9,072 nucleotides of DNA from an uncultured Veillonella sp. (GTDB lineage Bacteria; Bacillota; Negativicutes; Veillonellales; Veillonellaceae), in assembly GCF_915069625.1 (NCBI RefSeq), contig NZ_CAJZFD010000078.1, positions 1 to 9,072 on the forward strand, written 5' to 3'. Positions 1 through 6,309 of this stretch are shown here, in pieces (the first letter of the stretch is position 1; every line of letters begins with the position of its first letter). The notes under the pieces are model-generated. The model did no database searches. It worked only from the letters and a program-made list of their open reading frames with translations, and had not been told where the DNA came from. The position numbers and the translations under genes are program-made.

Positions 1-68
1 TACAACCCTCACAAGATTATACTCATTAATTATAGTATATAAATAACCAAATTAAAAGTATCTTTTAT
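1..68 (-). promoter_or_regulatory. AT-rich gap after gpsA with possible promoter for the next gene
   Basis: This short non-coding stretch follows gpsA and runs off the left edge. Read on the minus strand it contains two exact TATAAT hexamers, at 34-29 and 21-16, but neither has a convincing -35 box at 16-18 bases. A GAGGG purine run at about 6-10 could be the ribosome binding site of a further minus-strand gene starting outside the window. In such AT-rich DNA, TATAAT occurs often by chance, so the promoter call is weak. Confidence 0.3.
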
Positions 69-79
69 TTATGATACTT
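56..79 (-). terminator. Weak candidate terminator hairpin at the end of gpsA
   Basis: A 7-bp inverted repeat (AAGTATC / GATACTT) with a 10-base loop spans the gpsA stop codon. On the minus strand it is followed by a short T-rich stretch (TTTTAATTT, partly inside the stem). The stem has only two G-C pairs, so it would be much weaker than the hairpin at 3066-3100. It may stabilise the 3' end or act as a partial terminator. Confidence 0.3.
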
Positions 80-1067
80 CAATTTTAATATCTCGTCCCA
101 TCAATTCAGCTAATGCCAAAGCTGGAGATTTTTCTTCATATAAAACTTCATATAAAGCCTTAGTTATAGGCATTTCAATATGATGTTCACAGGCCATCTT
201 ATAAACAATGTCCGTAGCAAAAAAGCCTTCTACAACCATATTCGTATGATTAATGATATAGTCCATTGTTTTTCCATCTGCTAATTGTTGACCAGCAGCT
301 CTATTACGGCCATGAGGACTCATACAAGTGGCAATCAAATCCCCCATACCAGCAAGGCCAGCATAAGTTTCCTTTTGCGCTCCTAAGGCTACACCAAAAC
401 GAGTCATCTCATGTAAACCGCGTGTTAAGAGTAATGCTTTGCAGTTATCCCCTAATGCCAGTCCGTCAACGATACCTGCGGCAAGAGCAATGATATTCTT
501 CGTAGCCCCAGCTAATTCAACACCAGTAATATCGGTATTTGCATAAATCCTAAAATTCTGGCTACACAATGCTTTTTGTAGCATAGTAGCCACTTCAAGA
601 TTTTCTGTACTCAATACAGAGGCAGCAGGCAAATCACGACCAATTTCCTCAGCATGATTTGGACCAGATAAAACTGCGAGATGACATCCTACAGGACCTA
701 GTACCTCTCGCATAACTGTAGTCAATAACTTGCCAGTAGTACGTTCTACACCTTTTGAGCACAGTATATAGGATTGATCTTTATGCGCATATGGTTTAAG
801 AGACTCTAAGCTAGTACGTACATGTACAGACGGTGTAACCATTAGAACTATATCAGCCTCTTTAATACAAGTACCAAGATCTGAGCTATATAGTAATTCC
901 TTTGGTAATGTTACTCCGGGTAAGTACTCTTTATTCTCTAAATCTTCTGCTAATTGTTTAGCAAATTCTGGGCGTCGACAATATAAAGTTGTAGTATTTC
1001 CAGCTAATACGGATTTAATAGCAAGAGCAGTACCCCAGCTACCAGAGCCGACAACAACAACATTCAT
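69..1067 (-). CDS. gpsA: Glycerol-3-phosphate dehydrogenase [NAD(P)+]
   Basis: GpsA is a cytosolic enzyme that reduces dihydroxyacetone phosphate to sn-glycerol 3-phosphate, the backbone of phospholipids. The 332-residue protein has the usual family length. The N-terminal Rossmann motif GSGSWG is at residues 7-12; the usual second residue is Ala, here Ser. It also shows SKG at 104-106, SGPNHAEE at 134-141, the ATKNI motif with the likely catalytic Lys190, and the family signature GLAGMGDL...GRNR at about 237-256. The ATG start lies 3 bases after the plsY stop, and AAAAGGA 7 bases upstream gives a good ribosome binding site. It is the last gene of the der-plsY-gpsA unit, and its product is the direct substrate of PlsY. 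The family assignment is secure; cofactor preference (NADH or NADPH) cannot be read from the sequence. Confidence 0.97.
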   Translation of the reverse strand: MNVVVVGSGSWGTALAIKSVLAGNTTTLYCRRPEFAKQLAEDLENKEYLPGVTLPKELLYSSDLGTCIKEADIVLMVTPSVHVRTSLESLKPYAHKDQSYILCSKGVERTTGKLLTTVMREVLGPVGCHLAVLSGPNHAEEIGRDLPAASVLSTENLEVATMLQKALCSQNFRIYANTDITGVELAGATKNIIALAAGIVDGLALGDNCKALLLTRGLHEMTRFGVALGAQKETYAGLAGMGDLIATCMSPHGRNRAAGQQLADGKTMDYIINHTNMVVEGFFATDIVYKMACEHHIEMPITKALYEVLYEEKSPALALAELMGRDIKIEVS

Positions 1068-1070
1068 AGA

Positions 1071-1667
1071 TTAATCCTTTTTGATACGTTCTACTTTTAA
1101 CTCATTACCTGCAAGTAAACGTTTAATATTATCCCAATGTCGAACAATGACAAATAAAGCGGCCAAAGCGCCGAACCCTACAAACCAATAAGATTCTCCT
1201 GTAAAATACATCAAAATTGGTACTAAAGCTGCCGCTATAATAGATCCTAGTGATACGAGCTTAGTAAAGTAGACAATCACGCCCCATACCAAGAAGGCAA
1301 TCAAAGCCACTAAAGGTGATAAAGCAATTAGAACGCCAAGACCTGTAGCTACCCCACGACCACCTTTAAAGCCTAAGAAAATAGACCAGTTATGGCCCAT
1401 CATAGCAAGGATACCACCTAAGATCATATACATAGGTCCATAAGAGGACAACAATACAACCCCAGCTGCCCCTTTTAAAGCATCACAGAGAAATACTGGT
1501 AGTGCAGCTTTTAGACCTATAACGCGATACGTATTAGTAGCACCAATATTTTTAGAACCGTATTGACGTACATCTGTATTAAAGAAGGTCTTGCCAATAA
1601 TTAGGCCACTAGGAATTGAACCAATAAGGTATGCCAACACAGCATATACAATAATCATAATATCCAT
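1071..1667 (-). CDS. plsY: Glycerol-3-phosphate acyltransferase PlsY (acyl-phosphate dependent)
   Basis: PlsY is an integral membrane enzyme that transfers an acyl chain from acyl-phosphate to position 1 of glycerol 3-phosphate, giving lysophosphatidic acid. The 198-residue protein has the normal length. It shows the three family motifs: GSKNIGATNTYR at 37-48 (the third residue is usually Gly, here Lys), GHNWSIFLGFKGGRG at 91-105, and RHWDNIKRLLAGNE at 176-189. Hydrophobic membrane segments are visible near 4-24, 53-73, 78-98, 108-134, 138-156 and 160-176, with a lysine-rich C-terminus. Its ATG overlaps the der stop by one base (TAATG). The upstream Shine-Dalgarno is poor, so reinitiation after der is the likely mode of translation. 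gpsA follows 3 bases downstream and supplies the substrate. Confidence 0.96.
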   Translation of the reverse strand: MDIMIIVYAVLAYLIGSIPSGLIIGKTFFNTDVRQYGSKNIGATNTYRVIGLKAALPVFLCDALKGAAGVVLLSSYGPMYMILGGILAMMGHNWSIFLGFKGGRGVATGLGVLIALSPLVALIAFLVWGVIVYFTKLVSLGSIIAAALVPILMYFTGESYWFVGFGALAALFVIVRHWDNIKRLLAGNELKVERIKKD

Positions 1668-3001
1668 TAGTCTTCATCATCTCGTTTCTTACCACGCAAT
1701 ACTAAACGAATTGGTGTGCCTTCAAAACCGAAGGACTCTCGTAATCTATTTTCTAAGAAACGCATATATGAGAAGTGAATTAATTCTGGTTCATTTACAA
1801 ACAAAATAAATGTAGGTGGTTTAACACTAGCTTGCGTCATATAGTAAATTTTTGGAATTCTACCATTACGAGAAGGTACAGGATTTACTGTTTGAGCATC
1901 TTGTAATAATTGATTCAATGTACCTGTAGACACGCGACGATATTGTTGTTCAGATACAAACTTAAGCATATCTGCTAAACGGTGTATACGTTGTTTTGTA
2001 AGTGCAGAAGCAAATAGAATTGGAGCAAATTGCAAGAAACCTAATTCATCATAAATATCTTCAGTAAAGCGCAATGTTGTTTTGTCATCTTTTTCAATAA
2101 GATCCCATTTATTAACAACAATAATTACACCCTTGCCGGCTTCATAAGCATAACCAGCAATTTTCTTATCTTGTTCTGTAACACCATCTTGAGCATCAAG
2201 AACAAGAACGACGATATCTGAACGGTCTACAGAGCGCAAGGAACGAACAATACTATATCGTTCAACAGCTTCTTCGATTTTAGACTTACGACGCATGCCT
2301 GCTGTATCGATAAGAACAAACTTTTGATCGCCATGAGTCCAATATGTATCGATAGAGTCACGTGTTGTGCCCGCTACATCTGATACAATTACACGGTCTT
2401 GACCCAATAAAGCATTAGTTAAAGAAGATTTGCCTACATTAGGACGACCAATAACTGCGACATGAATAGTATCTTCGTCATCAACATTTGTCCCAACTGG
2501 AGGGAAATGTTTAACCGTATCATCTAGTAAGTCACCTAAATTCATTAAGTTTTTAGCGGAAATACCGATAGGATCGCCTAAGCCAAGATTGTAGAATTCA
2601 TAAATATTAGGTTCCTGATTAACACTGTCAATTTTGTTAACAACTAATACTACAGGTTTACCGCTAGAGCGTAAGATATTAGCAACCTCTTCATCAGCAG
2701 GTACAATACCTTGTTTACCATCTACAACAAATAAGATTACATCTGCCTCTTCAATAGCCAATTCAGCTTGTAATCGCATCATCTTAGGAATAACATGACT
2801 ATTATCTGTAATAAATTCGATACCGCCAGTATCGATCATTGTAAATTCACGATTTAACCACTCTGCGTCAAAGTAAATACGATCCCGTGTTACACCAGGG
2901 ATATCTTCAACGATAGAGATCCGTTTATTAACAATGGCATTAAAAAGTGTAGATTTCCCTACATTTGGACGACCTACAACGGCCACTAATGGTTTTGCCA
3001 T
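1667..3001 (-). CDS. der: Ribosome-assembly GTPase Der (EngA)
   Basis: Der is a tandem GTPase needed for maturation of the 50S ribosomal subunit. The 444-residue protein has two complete G domains and a C-terminal KH-like domain (about 355-438). G1 motifs GRPNVGKS are at 10-17 and 185-192. G2 threonines lie in GVTRD (36-40) and GTTRD (211-215). G3 is DTGG (57-60) and DTAG (232-235). G4 is NKID (122-125) and NKWD (297-300). The first G5 is SAK (148-150), the second SAL (332-334). The C-terminus is basic then acidic (RGKKRDDED). The ATG is preceded by GAGGTG about 6 bases upstream. It is the first gene of its unit: a terminator lies just upstream and a candidate promoter sits between, so der, plsY and gpsA are probably transcribed separately from the ispH-S1 unit. 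Confidence 0.98.
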   Translation of the reverse strand: MAKPLVAVVGRPNVGKSTLFNAIVNKRISIVEDIPGVTRDRIYFDAEWLNREFTMIDTGGIEFITDNSHVIPKMMRLQAELAIEEADVILFVVDGKQGIVPADEEVANILRSSGKPVVLVVNKIDSVNQEPNIYEFYNLGLGDPIGISAKNLMNLGDLLDDTVKHFPPVGTNVDDEDTIHVAVIGRPNVGKSSLTNALLGQDRVIVSDVAGTTRDSIDTYWTHGDQKFVLIDTAGMRRKSKIEEAVERYSIVRSLRSVDRSDIVVLVLDAQDGVTEQDKKIAGYAYEAGKGVIIVVNKWDLIEKDDKTTLRFTEDIYDELGFLQFAPILFASALTKQRIHRLADMLKFVSEQQYRRVSTGTLNQLLQDAQTVNPVPSRNGRIPKIYYMTQASVKPPTFILFVNEPELIHFSYMRFLENRLRESFGFEGTPIRLVLRGKKRDDED

Positions 3002-3037
3002 GGTTTCACCTCATTATCTAATCTAATACATTACTAT

Positions 3038-3067
3038 ATTTTATCATATTCTACGTATAGTACGCAA
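3038..3067 (-). promoter_or_regulatory. Candidate sigma-70-type promoter for der-plsY-gpsA
   Basis: On the minus strand, TTGCGT (3067-3062) is followed by an 18-base spacer and TAAAAT (3043-3038). The -10 hexamer is preceded by TG plus one base, the extended -10 form. Transcription would start near 3031, giving a leader of about 30 bases with GAGGTG before the der ATG. The first two T residues of the -35 box lie in the T-tract of the upstream terminator. The position makes functional sense, but the call rests on pattern only. Confidence 0.5.
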
Positions 3068-3100
3068 AAAGGCTAACCAAGGAAACCTTGGTTAGCCTTT
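3066..3100 (-). terminator. Intrinsic terminator after the ispH-S1 gene
   Basis: A perfect 15-bp inverted repeat (arms 3068-3082 and 3086-3100, loop of three bases) starts 15 bases after the stop codon of the ispH-S1 gene. On the minus strand the 3' arm ends in five T residues (complement of 3070-3066), three of which also pair in the stem. The plus-strand side has no comparable T-run, so it should act mainly on minus-strand transcripts. It separates the scpA-to-ispH-S1 unit from der-plsY-gpsA. Confidence 0.92.
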
Positions 3101-3115
3101 ATATTAGACAATGAA

Positions 3116-5014
3116 TTATTCAGCGTCTTCTGCAGTTTCTTTTGCTTCCATCAATTCAGTTAAAGCCAAGCCCAATTTCTTTTCATCTTTGTTAAGAGAA
3201 ATGATTTTAACTTCAACTTCTTGACCACGGTTTAAGTAATCTTCAACTTTCGCATTACGTTGTTTTGTAATTTGAGAAATGTGAAGTAAACCTTGGATGT
3301 CGTCGTTAACAGCTACGAATGCACCATAAGCTACCAAACGAACAACTTTACCGTTGATAACATCGCCAACGTGCAATGTTTCTTCAGCTACGTCCCATGG
3401 GCTCTTAGATAAAGCTTTTAAGGACAAGGATAATTTGTTGCTTTCAGCGTCGAAGGATTGTAATTTAACTTCGATTTCTTGACCAACGGAAAGAACATCT
3501 TCCACTTTTTTAATTTTTTGCCAAGAAATGTCGGAAATGTGAAGTAAACCTTCAATACCGCCGATATCTACGAAAGCACCATAAGGCATGATTTTACGAA
3601 CGATACCTTTATAGTTGTCGCCAACGTTGATGTTTTTCAATGCTTCAGCTAATTTAGCTTGACGTTCTACTTCCAATACTGCACGACGGGAAAGAACCAA
3701 ACGGTTTTTCTTTTCGTCGATTTCAAGTACTTTAGCTTCGAATTCTGTACCAACCAAGTTGTCCAAGGATTTTACGAAATGAACATCACCTTGGGACAAT
3801 GGAATGAAACCACGAAGGGATTTAACTGTTACTACCAAACCTGCTGGGATAGCATCAATACCTTTACATACGATAGCTTCATCTTTTTCTTGTGCTTCGA
3901 TAACATATTGCCAATCTTCATCTTTAGCCAAGCGAGTCATGGAAAGATAAATAGGATTATCTTCTTTGATGTGGTTCATGATAACTGCTTTAATTTCATC
4001 ACCATTTTTTAACACATCTTTGGCAGATTCTGGTGCTGGATAAGAAATTTCAGTTCTGTTCAAAATGGCTTCAGTTTTGTAGCCAAAAGATACATATGCG
4101 CGTTCATCTTCAACTTGAACTACTGTACCTTCTACAACGTTCCCTTTCTTAAATTCTTCTTGACCTTCTGCTGCTAATAATTCTGCAAAATCTTTCATTG
4201 TCTCAATGACCTCCTTAATAATCCAGTCGGGAGTCGATGCTCCTGCTGTAACTCCTACCGTCTGTACTCGGTTAAACCATTCCAGTTGTAATTCAGTAGA
4301 AGTTTCAATGTGATATGTTGTACATCCAACGTCACGACAAACCTCTGCCAATCGGTTTGTATTGCCGCTGTTCTTACCGCCTATCACTATCATAAGATCT
4401 ACATTACGTGCTAAGTCAACGGCAGAGTTCTGTCGTTCTTGCGTTGCATTGCATATCGTTTTGAAAATCTTAAGATTCTTAGATTTTTTCTCTAATATCT
4501 CTATTATACTGTTAAATTTGAATTGTGAAAAGGTTGTTTGTACAACAACACCCATTTTTTCCACAATTTGTAGTTTTTCGGCGGATTCTTCATCTTCAAT
4601 GATTATTCCTTTGTTATTTGCCCATAAATTGATACTTTTGACCTCAGGATGGTTTTTTTCGCCCAAAATCACCAATGTCATGCCATCTTCAATGACAGAC
4701 TTAGCATCTTGTTGCGCTTTTTTTACATGAGGACATGTAGCATCTAAAATATGTAAGCCCTTTTCTTCGGCTTCAGCGTAAATAGCAGGACCTACACCAT
4801 GAGATCTAATAATCATAGTTCCTTCATCGATATCAGCAACCTCTTGAATCGGGCTTACCCCTTTACTTTCTAAGCGCCCTACAACTTGAGGATTGTGAAT
4901 GATAGGACCTAATGTATAACTTTTACCCTCGCTATTGGCAGCTTCATCAGCCATTTCAACAGCTCGTTTTACGCCATAGCAAAAGCCGTGGTTTTCAGCC
5001 AAAATTATTTCCAT
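3116..5014 (-). CDS. ispH: Fusion of HMBPP reductase (IspH) and ribosomal protein S1-like protein
   Basis: Residues 1 to about 272 are IspH, the [4Fe-4S] enzyme that reduces HMBPP to IPP and DMAPP in the last step of the MEP isoprenoid pathway. Cluster ligands are Cys12 (GFCYGV), Cys94 (DATCPH) and Cys188 (TICNAT). Substrate-site residues His40, His122 and Glu124 (NHPE), Ser216 and Asn218 (SGNTN) and Ser260 (GASTPDW) are all present. Residues 291 to 619 carry four S1 RNA-binding domains (about 291-360, 380-443, 465-534, 550-619); the last two end their barrels with GLLHIS. The tail is acidic. The frame is uninterrupted over 632 codons, and this fusion is known in Clostridia and Negativicutes. 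The ATG overlaps plsC by 10 bases and follows GAGGAG by about 5 bases. A strong internal Shine-Dalgarno and ATG at codon 273 may also give a free S1 protein. This is the last gene before the terminator. Confidence 0.96.
   Translation of the reverse strand: MEIILAENHGFCYGVKRAVEMADEAANSEGKSYTLGPIIHNPQVVGRLESKGVSPIQEVADIDEGTMIIRSHGVGPAIYAEAEEKGLHILDATCPHVKKAQQDAKSVIEDGMTLVILGEKNHPEVKSINLWANNKGIIIEDEESAEKLQIVEKMGVVVQTTFSQFKFNSIIEILEKKSKNLKIFKTICNATQERQNSAVDLARNVDLMIVIGGKNSGNTNRLAEVCRDVGCTTYHIETSTELQLEWFNRVQTVGVTAGASTPDWIIKEVIETMKDFAELLAAEGQEEFKKGNVVEGTVVQVEDERAYVSFGYKTEAILNRTEISYPAPESAKDVLKNGDEIKAVIMNHIKEDNPIYLSMTRLAKDEDWQYVIEAQEKDEAIVCKGIDAIPAGLVVTVKSLRGFIPLSQGDVHFVKSLDNLVGTEFEAKVLEIDEKKNRLVLSRRAVLEVERQAKLAEALKNINVGDNYKGIVRKIMPYGAFVDIGGIEGLLHISDISWQKIKKVEDVLSVGQEIEVKLQSFDAESNKLSLSLKALSKSPWDVAEETLHVGDVINGKVVRLVAYGAFVAVNDDIQGLLHISQITKQRNAKVEDYLNRGQEVEVKIISLNKDEKKLGLALTELMEAKETAEDAE
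3276..3294 (-). repeat. 19-bp exact direct repeat, copy in S1 domain 4
   Basis: These 19 bases are identical to 3534-3552. Both copies encode the GLLHIS segment of an S1 domain (residues 575-580 here). The copies are 258 bases apart, exactly 86 codons, which is one S1 repeat unit. Confidence 0.85.
3534..3552 (-). repeat. 19-bp exact direct repeat, copy in S1 domain 3
   Basis: Partner of 3276-3294, encoding GLLHIS at residues 489-494 of the fusion protein. Identity at the nucleotide level, third codon positions included, goes beyond what the shared protein motif requires. Confidence 0.85.
4196..4216 (-). promoter_or_regulatory. Internal Shine-Dalgarno and in-frame ATG at the IspH/S1 junction
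   Basis: On the minus strand AAGGAGGT (4216-4209), a full match to the anti-Shine-Dalgarno core, precedes an in-frame ATG (4198-4196, codon 273) by 10 bases. Starting here would give a 360-residue protein with all four S1 domains and none of IspH. The spacing is slightly longer than ideal. The underlying residues (IKEV) are typical of the IspH C-terminus, so the purine run could be coincidence, but the match is the strongest Shine-Dalgarno I saw in the window. Confidence 0.5.
4503..4531 (-). promoter_or_regulatory. Possible internal promoter inside the ispH half
   Basis: On the minus strand TTTTCA (4531-4526, 4 of 6 matches to TTGACA) and an exact TATAAT (4508-4503) are separated by 17 bases. 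Transcription would start near 4496, about 300 bases before the internal ATG of the S1 half. The region is AT-rich coding sequence (Ser-Ile-Ile-Glu-Ile-Leu), so chance is a serious alternative. Confidence 0.22.
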
Positions 5015-5625
5015 AAAGTCTCCTCTATACGATTTTCATGATACGAATCTATCATGCGTTGGATTTCACCTTTCACACGATCATTAACTTCTTTTATTGC
5101 TTCCGGTGTAGGCTTTGCTTTACTTACAGGAACTTGTTTACCAATAATACATGCTACTTGATTTTTCTTCATATTATGAGATCCAATAATCGCAACTGGT
5201 GTAATGCCAATACCTGTACGCAACGCAATGGATGCGGCTCCATCATGGAATCTACCAAGTTTTCCACTCTTTTGTCGATTCCCCTCGGCAAATATACCTA
5301 GCACCTTATTATCTTTCAATAAACCTAATGCATGACGAATAGCCACCTTATCAATAGCTCCACGGTTTAGAGGAAACGCACCAAGCCAAGTACAGAAAAA
5401 TCGAGAAATAGGATTTACAAATAACTCCTGCTTTGCCATAAAGTGCACATGTCTTGGTAATGCATACCCACAAATTGGTGGATCATTATTACTCAAATGA
5501 TTTGGTACAACAATAACGGGACCTTCCATAGGGAAGTTATCACGACCGTATACCTTTAATCCATATCCGACTTTATAACGCAACCAAAAGGCAGTACGCC
5601 AAAGCCATGTAGAAAATTTATTCAT
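5005..5625 (-). CDS. plsC: PlsC-family 1-acyl-sn-glycerol-3-phosphate acyltransferase
   Basis: This is a membrane-associated acyltransferase of the PlsC/LPLAT family. It is expected to add the second acyl chain to lysophosphatidic acid to make phosphatidic acid, downstream of PlsY. The 206-residue protein has the HX4D catalytic motif as NHLSNNDP (His43, Asp48), a second motif around PLNRG (85-89), a third motif FAEGNRQKSG (112-121) and the hydrophobic fourth motif ITPVAIIG (141-148). The usual third motif is FPEGTRS, so Pro to Ala, Thr to Asn and Ser to Gln changes are visible, while Glu114, Gly115 and Arg117 are kept. The ATG lies one base after the cmk stop, with AGGAG 10 bases upstream. 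The 3' end overlaps the start of ispH by 10 bases. The family is certain; the exact acceptor is inferred. Confidence 0.9.
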   Translation of the reverse strand: MNKFSTWLWRTAFWLRYKVGYGLKVYGRDNFPMEGPVIVVPNHLSNNDPPICGYALPRHVHFMAKQELFVNPISRFFCTWLGAFPLNRGAIDKVAIRHALGLLKDNKVLGIFAEGNRQKSGKLGRFHDGAASIALRTGIGITPVAIIGSHNMKKNQVACIIGKQVPVSKAKPTPEAIKEVNDRVKGEIQRMIDSYHENRIEETLWK

Positions 5626-5626
5626 C

Positions 5627-6301
5627 TTAGATTCGCTCCTGTACTAGATGCAATATATGTTTCACTGTTTCATCAAATGTCATATTACTAGAATCCACAA
5701 CAATGGCATCCTCAACACATACAAGTGGAGATTCATCACGATTTTTATCCATTTCATCGCGACTTTCTACGTTCTTTTTAATGTCTTCTAATGGTTGCTC
5801 ATTAGAAGTACCTTGAACTTCAAGCCATCTACGTTTAGCTCGTGCATCTACAGAAGCAGTTAAATATATTTTCAATTCTGCATTCGGTAATACAACAGAA
5901 CCTATATCACGACCATCTAAAATAACACCACCAACAGCTGCCATTGCTTGTTGACGTTCAACTAAGTATTCACGTACTCCTTTATAAGAAGCAATGGTTG
6001 ATACATTTTCATTGATTTGTTGTTGTCGAATTAAATCAGTTACATCTTGACCTTTTACATACACTTTACAAGCACTTGCCGTAGGCTCTAGTGTTAAATC
6101 TAATGAAGGGAGTAAAGCCTCAACCTCCTTTTGATTGTTAACATCTACATGACTATCAAGGACAGCCCATGTAACACCTCGATACATAGCACCTGTATCA
6201 ATATATAAATAACCTAATTCATTAGCCACTACTTTTGAAATACTACTTTTACCAGCCCCTGCAGGACCATCAATAGCAATGGCAATTTTTTTAGTATTCA
6301 T
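5627..6301 (-). CDS. cmk: Cytidylate (CMP/dCMP) kinase
   Basis: Cmk phosphorylates CMP and dCMP using ATP, recycling the CMP released in phospholipid and nucleic acid turnover. The 224-residue protein has the P-loop GPAGAGKSS (12-20), the IDTGAMYR nucleotide-binding motif (34-41), DGRDIG (129-134) and the lid/substrate motif RDEMDKNRDESPL (181-193). Asp185, Arg188 and the SPL residues of this last motif match the family pattern. The length is that of the standard single-domain enzyme. The ATG lies 8 bases after the flavoprotein stop, with GAGG about 5 bases upstream. In many bacteria cmk sits beside the S1 gene (cmk-rpsA in Escherichia coli). Here a plsC gene is inserted between cmk and the S1-containing fusion, as in many Firmicutes. 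Confidence 0.97.
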   Translation of the reverse strand: MNTKKIAIAIDGPAGAGKSSISKVVANELGYLYIDTGAMYRGVTWAVLDSHVDVNNQKEVEALLPSLDLTLEPTASACKVYVKGQDVTDLIRQQQINENVSTIASYKGVREYLVERQQAMAAVGGVILDGRDIGSVVLPNAELKIYLTASVDARAKRRWLEVQGTSNEQPLEDIKKNVESRDEMDKNRDESPLVCVEDAIVVDSSNMTFDETVKHILHLVQERI

Positions 6302-6309
6302 AATAACCT

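Larger units (their letters stand above)
3002..3115. other. Intergenic punctuation between ispH-S1 and der
   Basis: This is the only substantial gap between genes inside the window. In transcription order it holds the terminator hairpin of the upstream unit (3100-3066), a candidate promoter (3067-3038), a leader of about 30 bases, and the der ribosome binding site. No small open frame with its own ribosome binding site and no riboswitch-like fold was seen. Confidence 0.8.

Noticed and set aside
266..493. Other short plus-strand frames (266-493, 1591-1809, 5038-5301, 6827-7063, 7379-7582)
   Set aside because: All lie antisense to well-recognised genes, lack convincing ribosome binding sites and show no recognisable motif.
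3659..4012. Plus-strand open frame of 117 codons opposite S1 domains 1 and 2
   Set aside because: It is antisense to conserved S1 sequence, with a Phe/Tyr-rich translation typical of the complement of a Lys/Glu-rich gene. No family resemblance was seen.
4196..4216. The IspH-S1 fusion as a sequencing error that merges two genes
   Set aside because: The frame is continuous with no stop or frameshift, the linker is plausible, and the fusion is known in related Firmicutes.
4362..4730. Plus-strand open frame of 122 codons opposite the IspH half
   Set aside because: It lies wholly antisense to conserved IspH coding sequence including Cys188. It has no good ribosome binding site and its composition is what a complementary frame gives.
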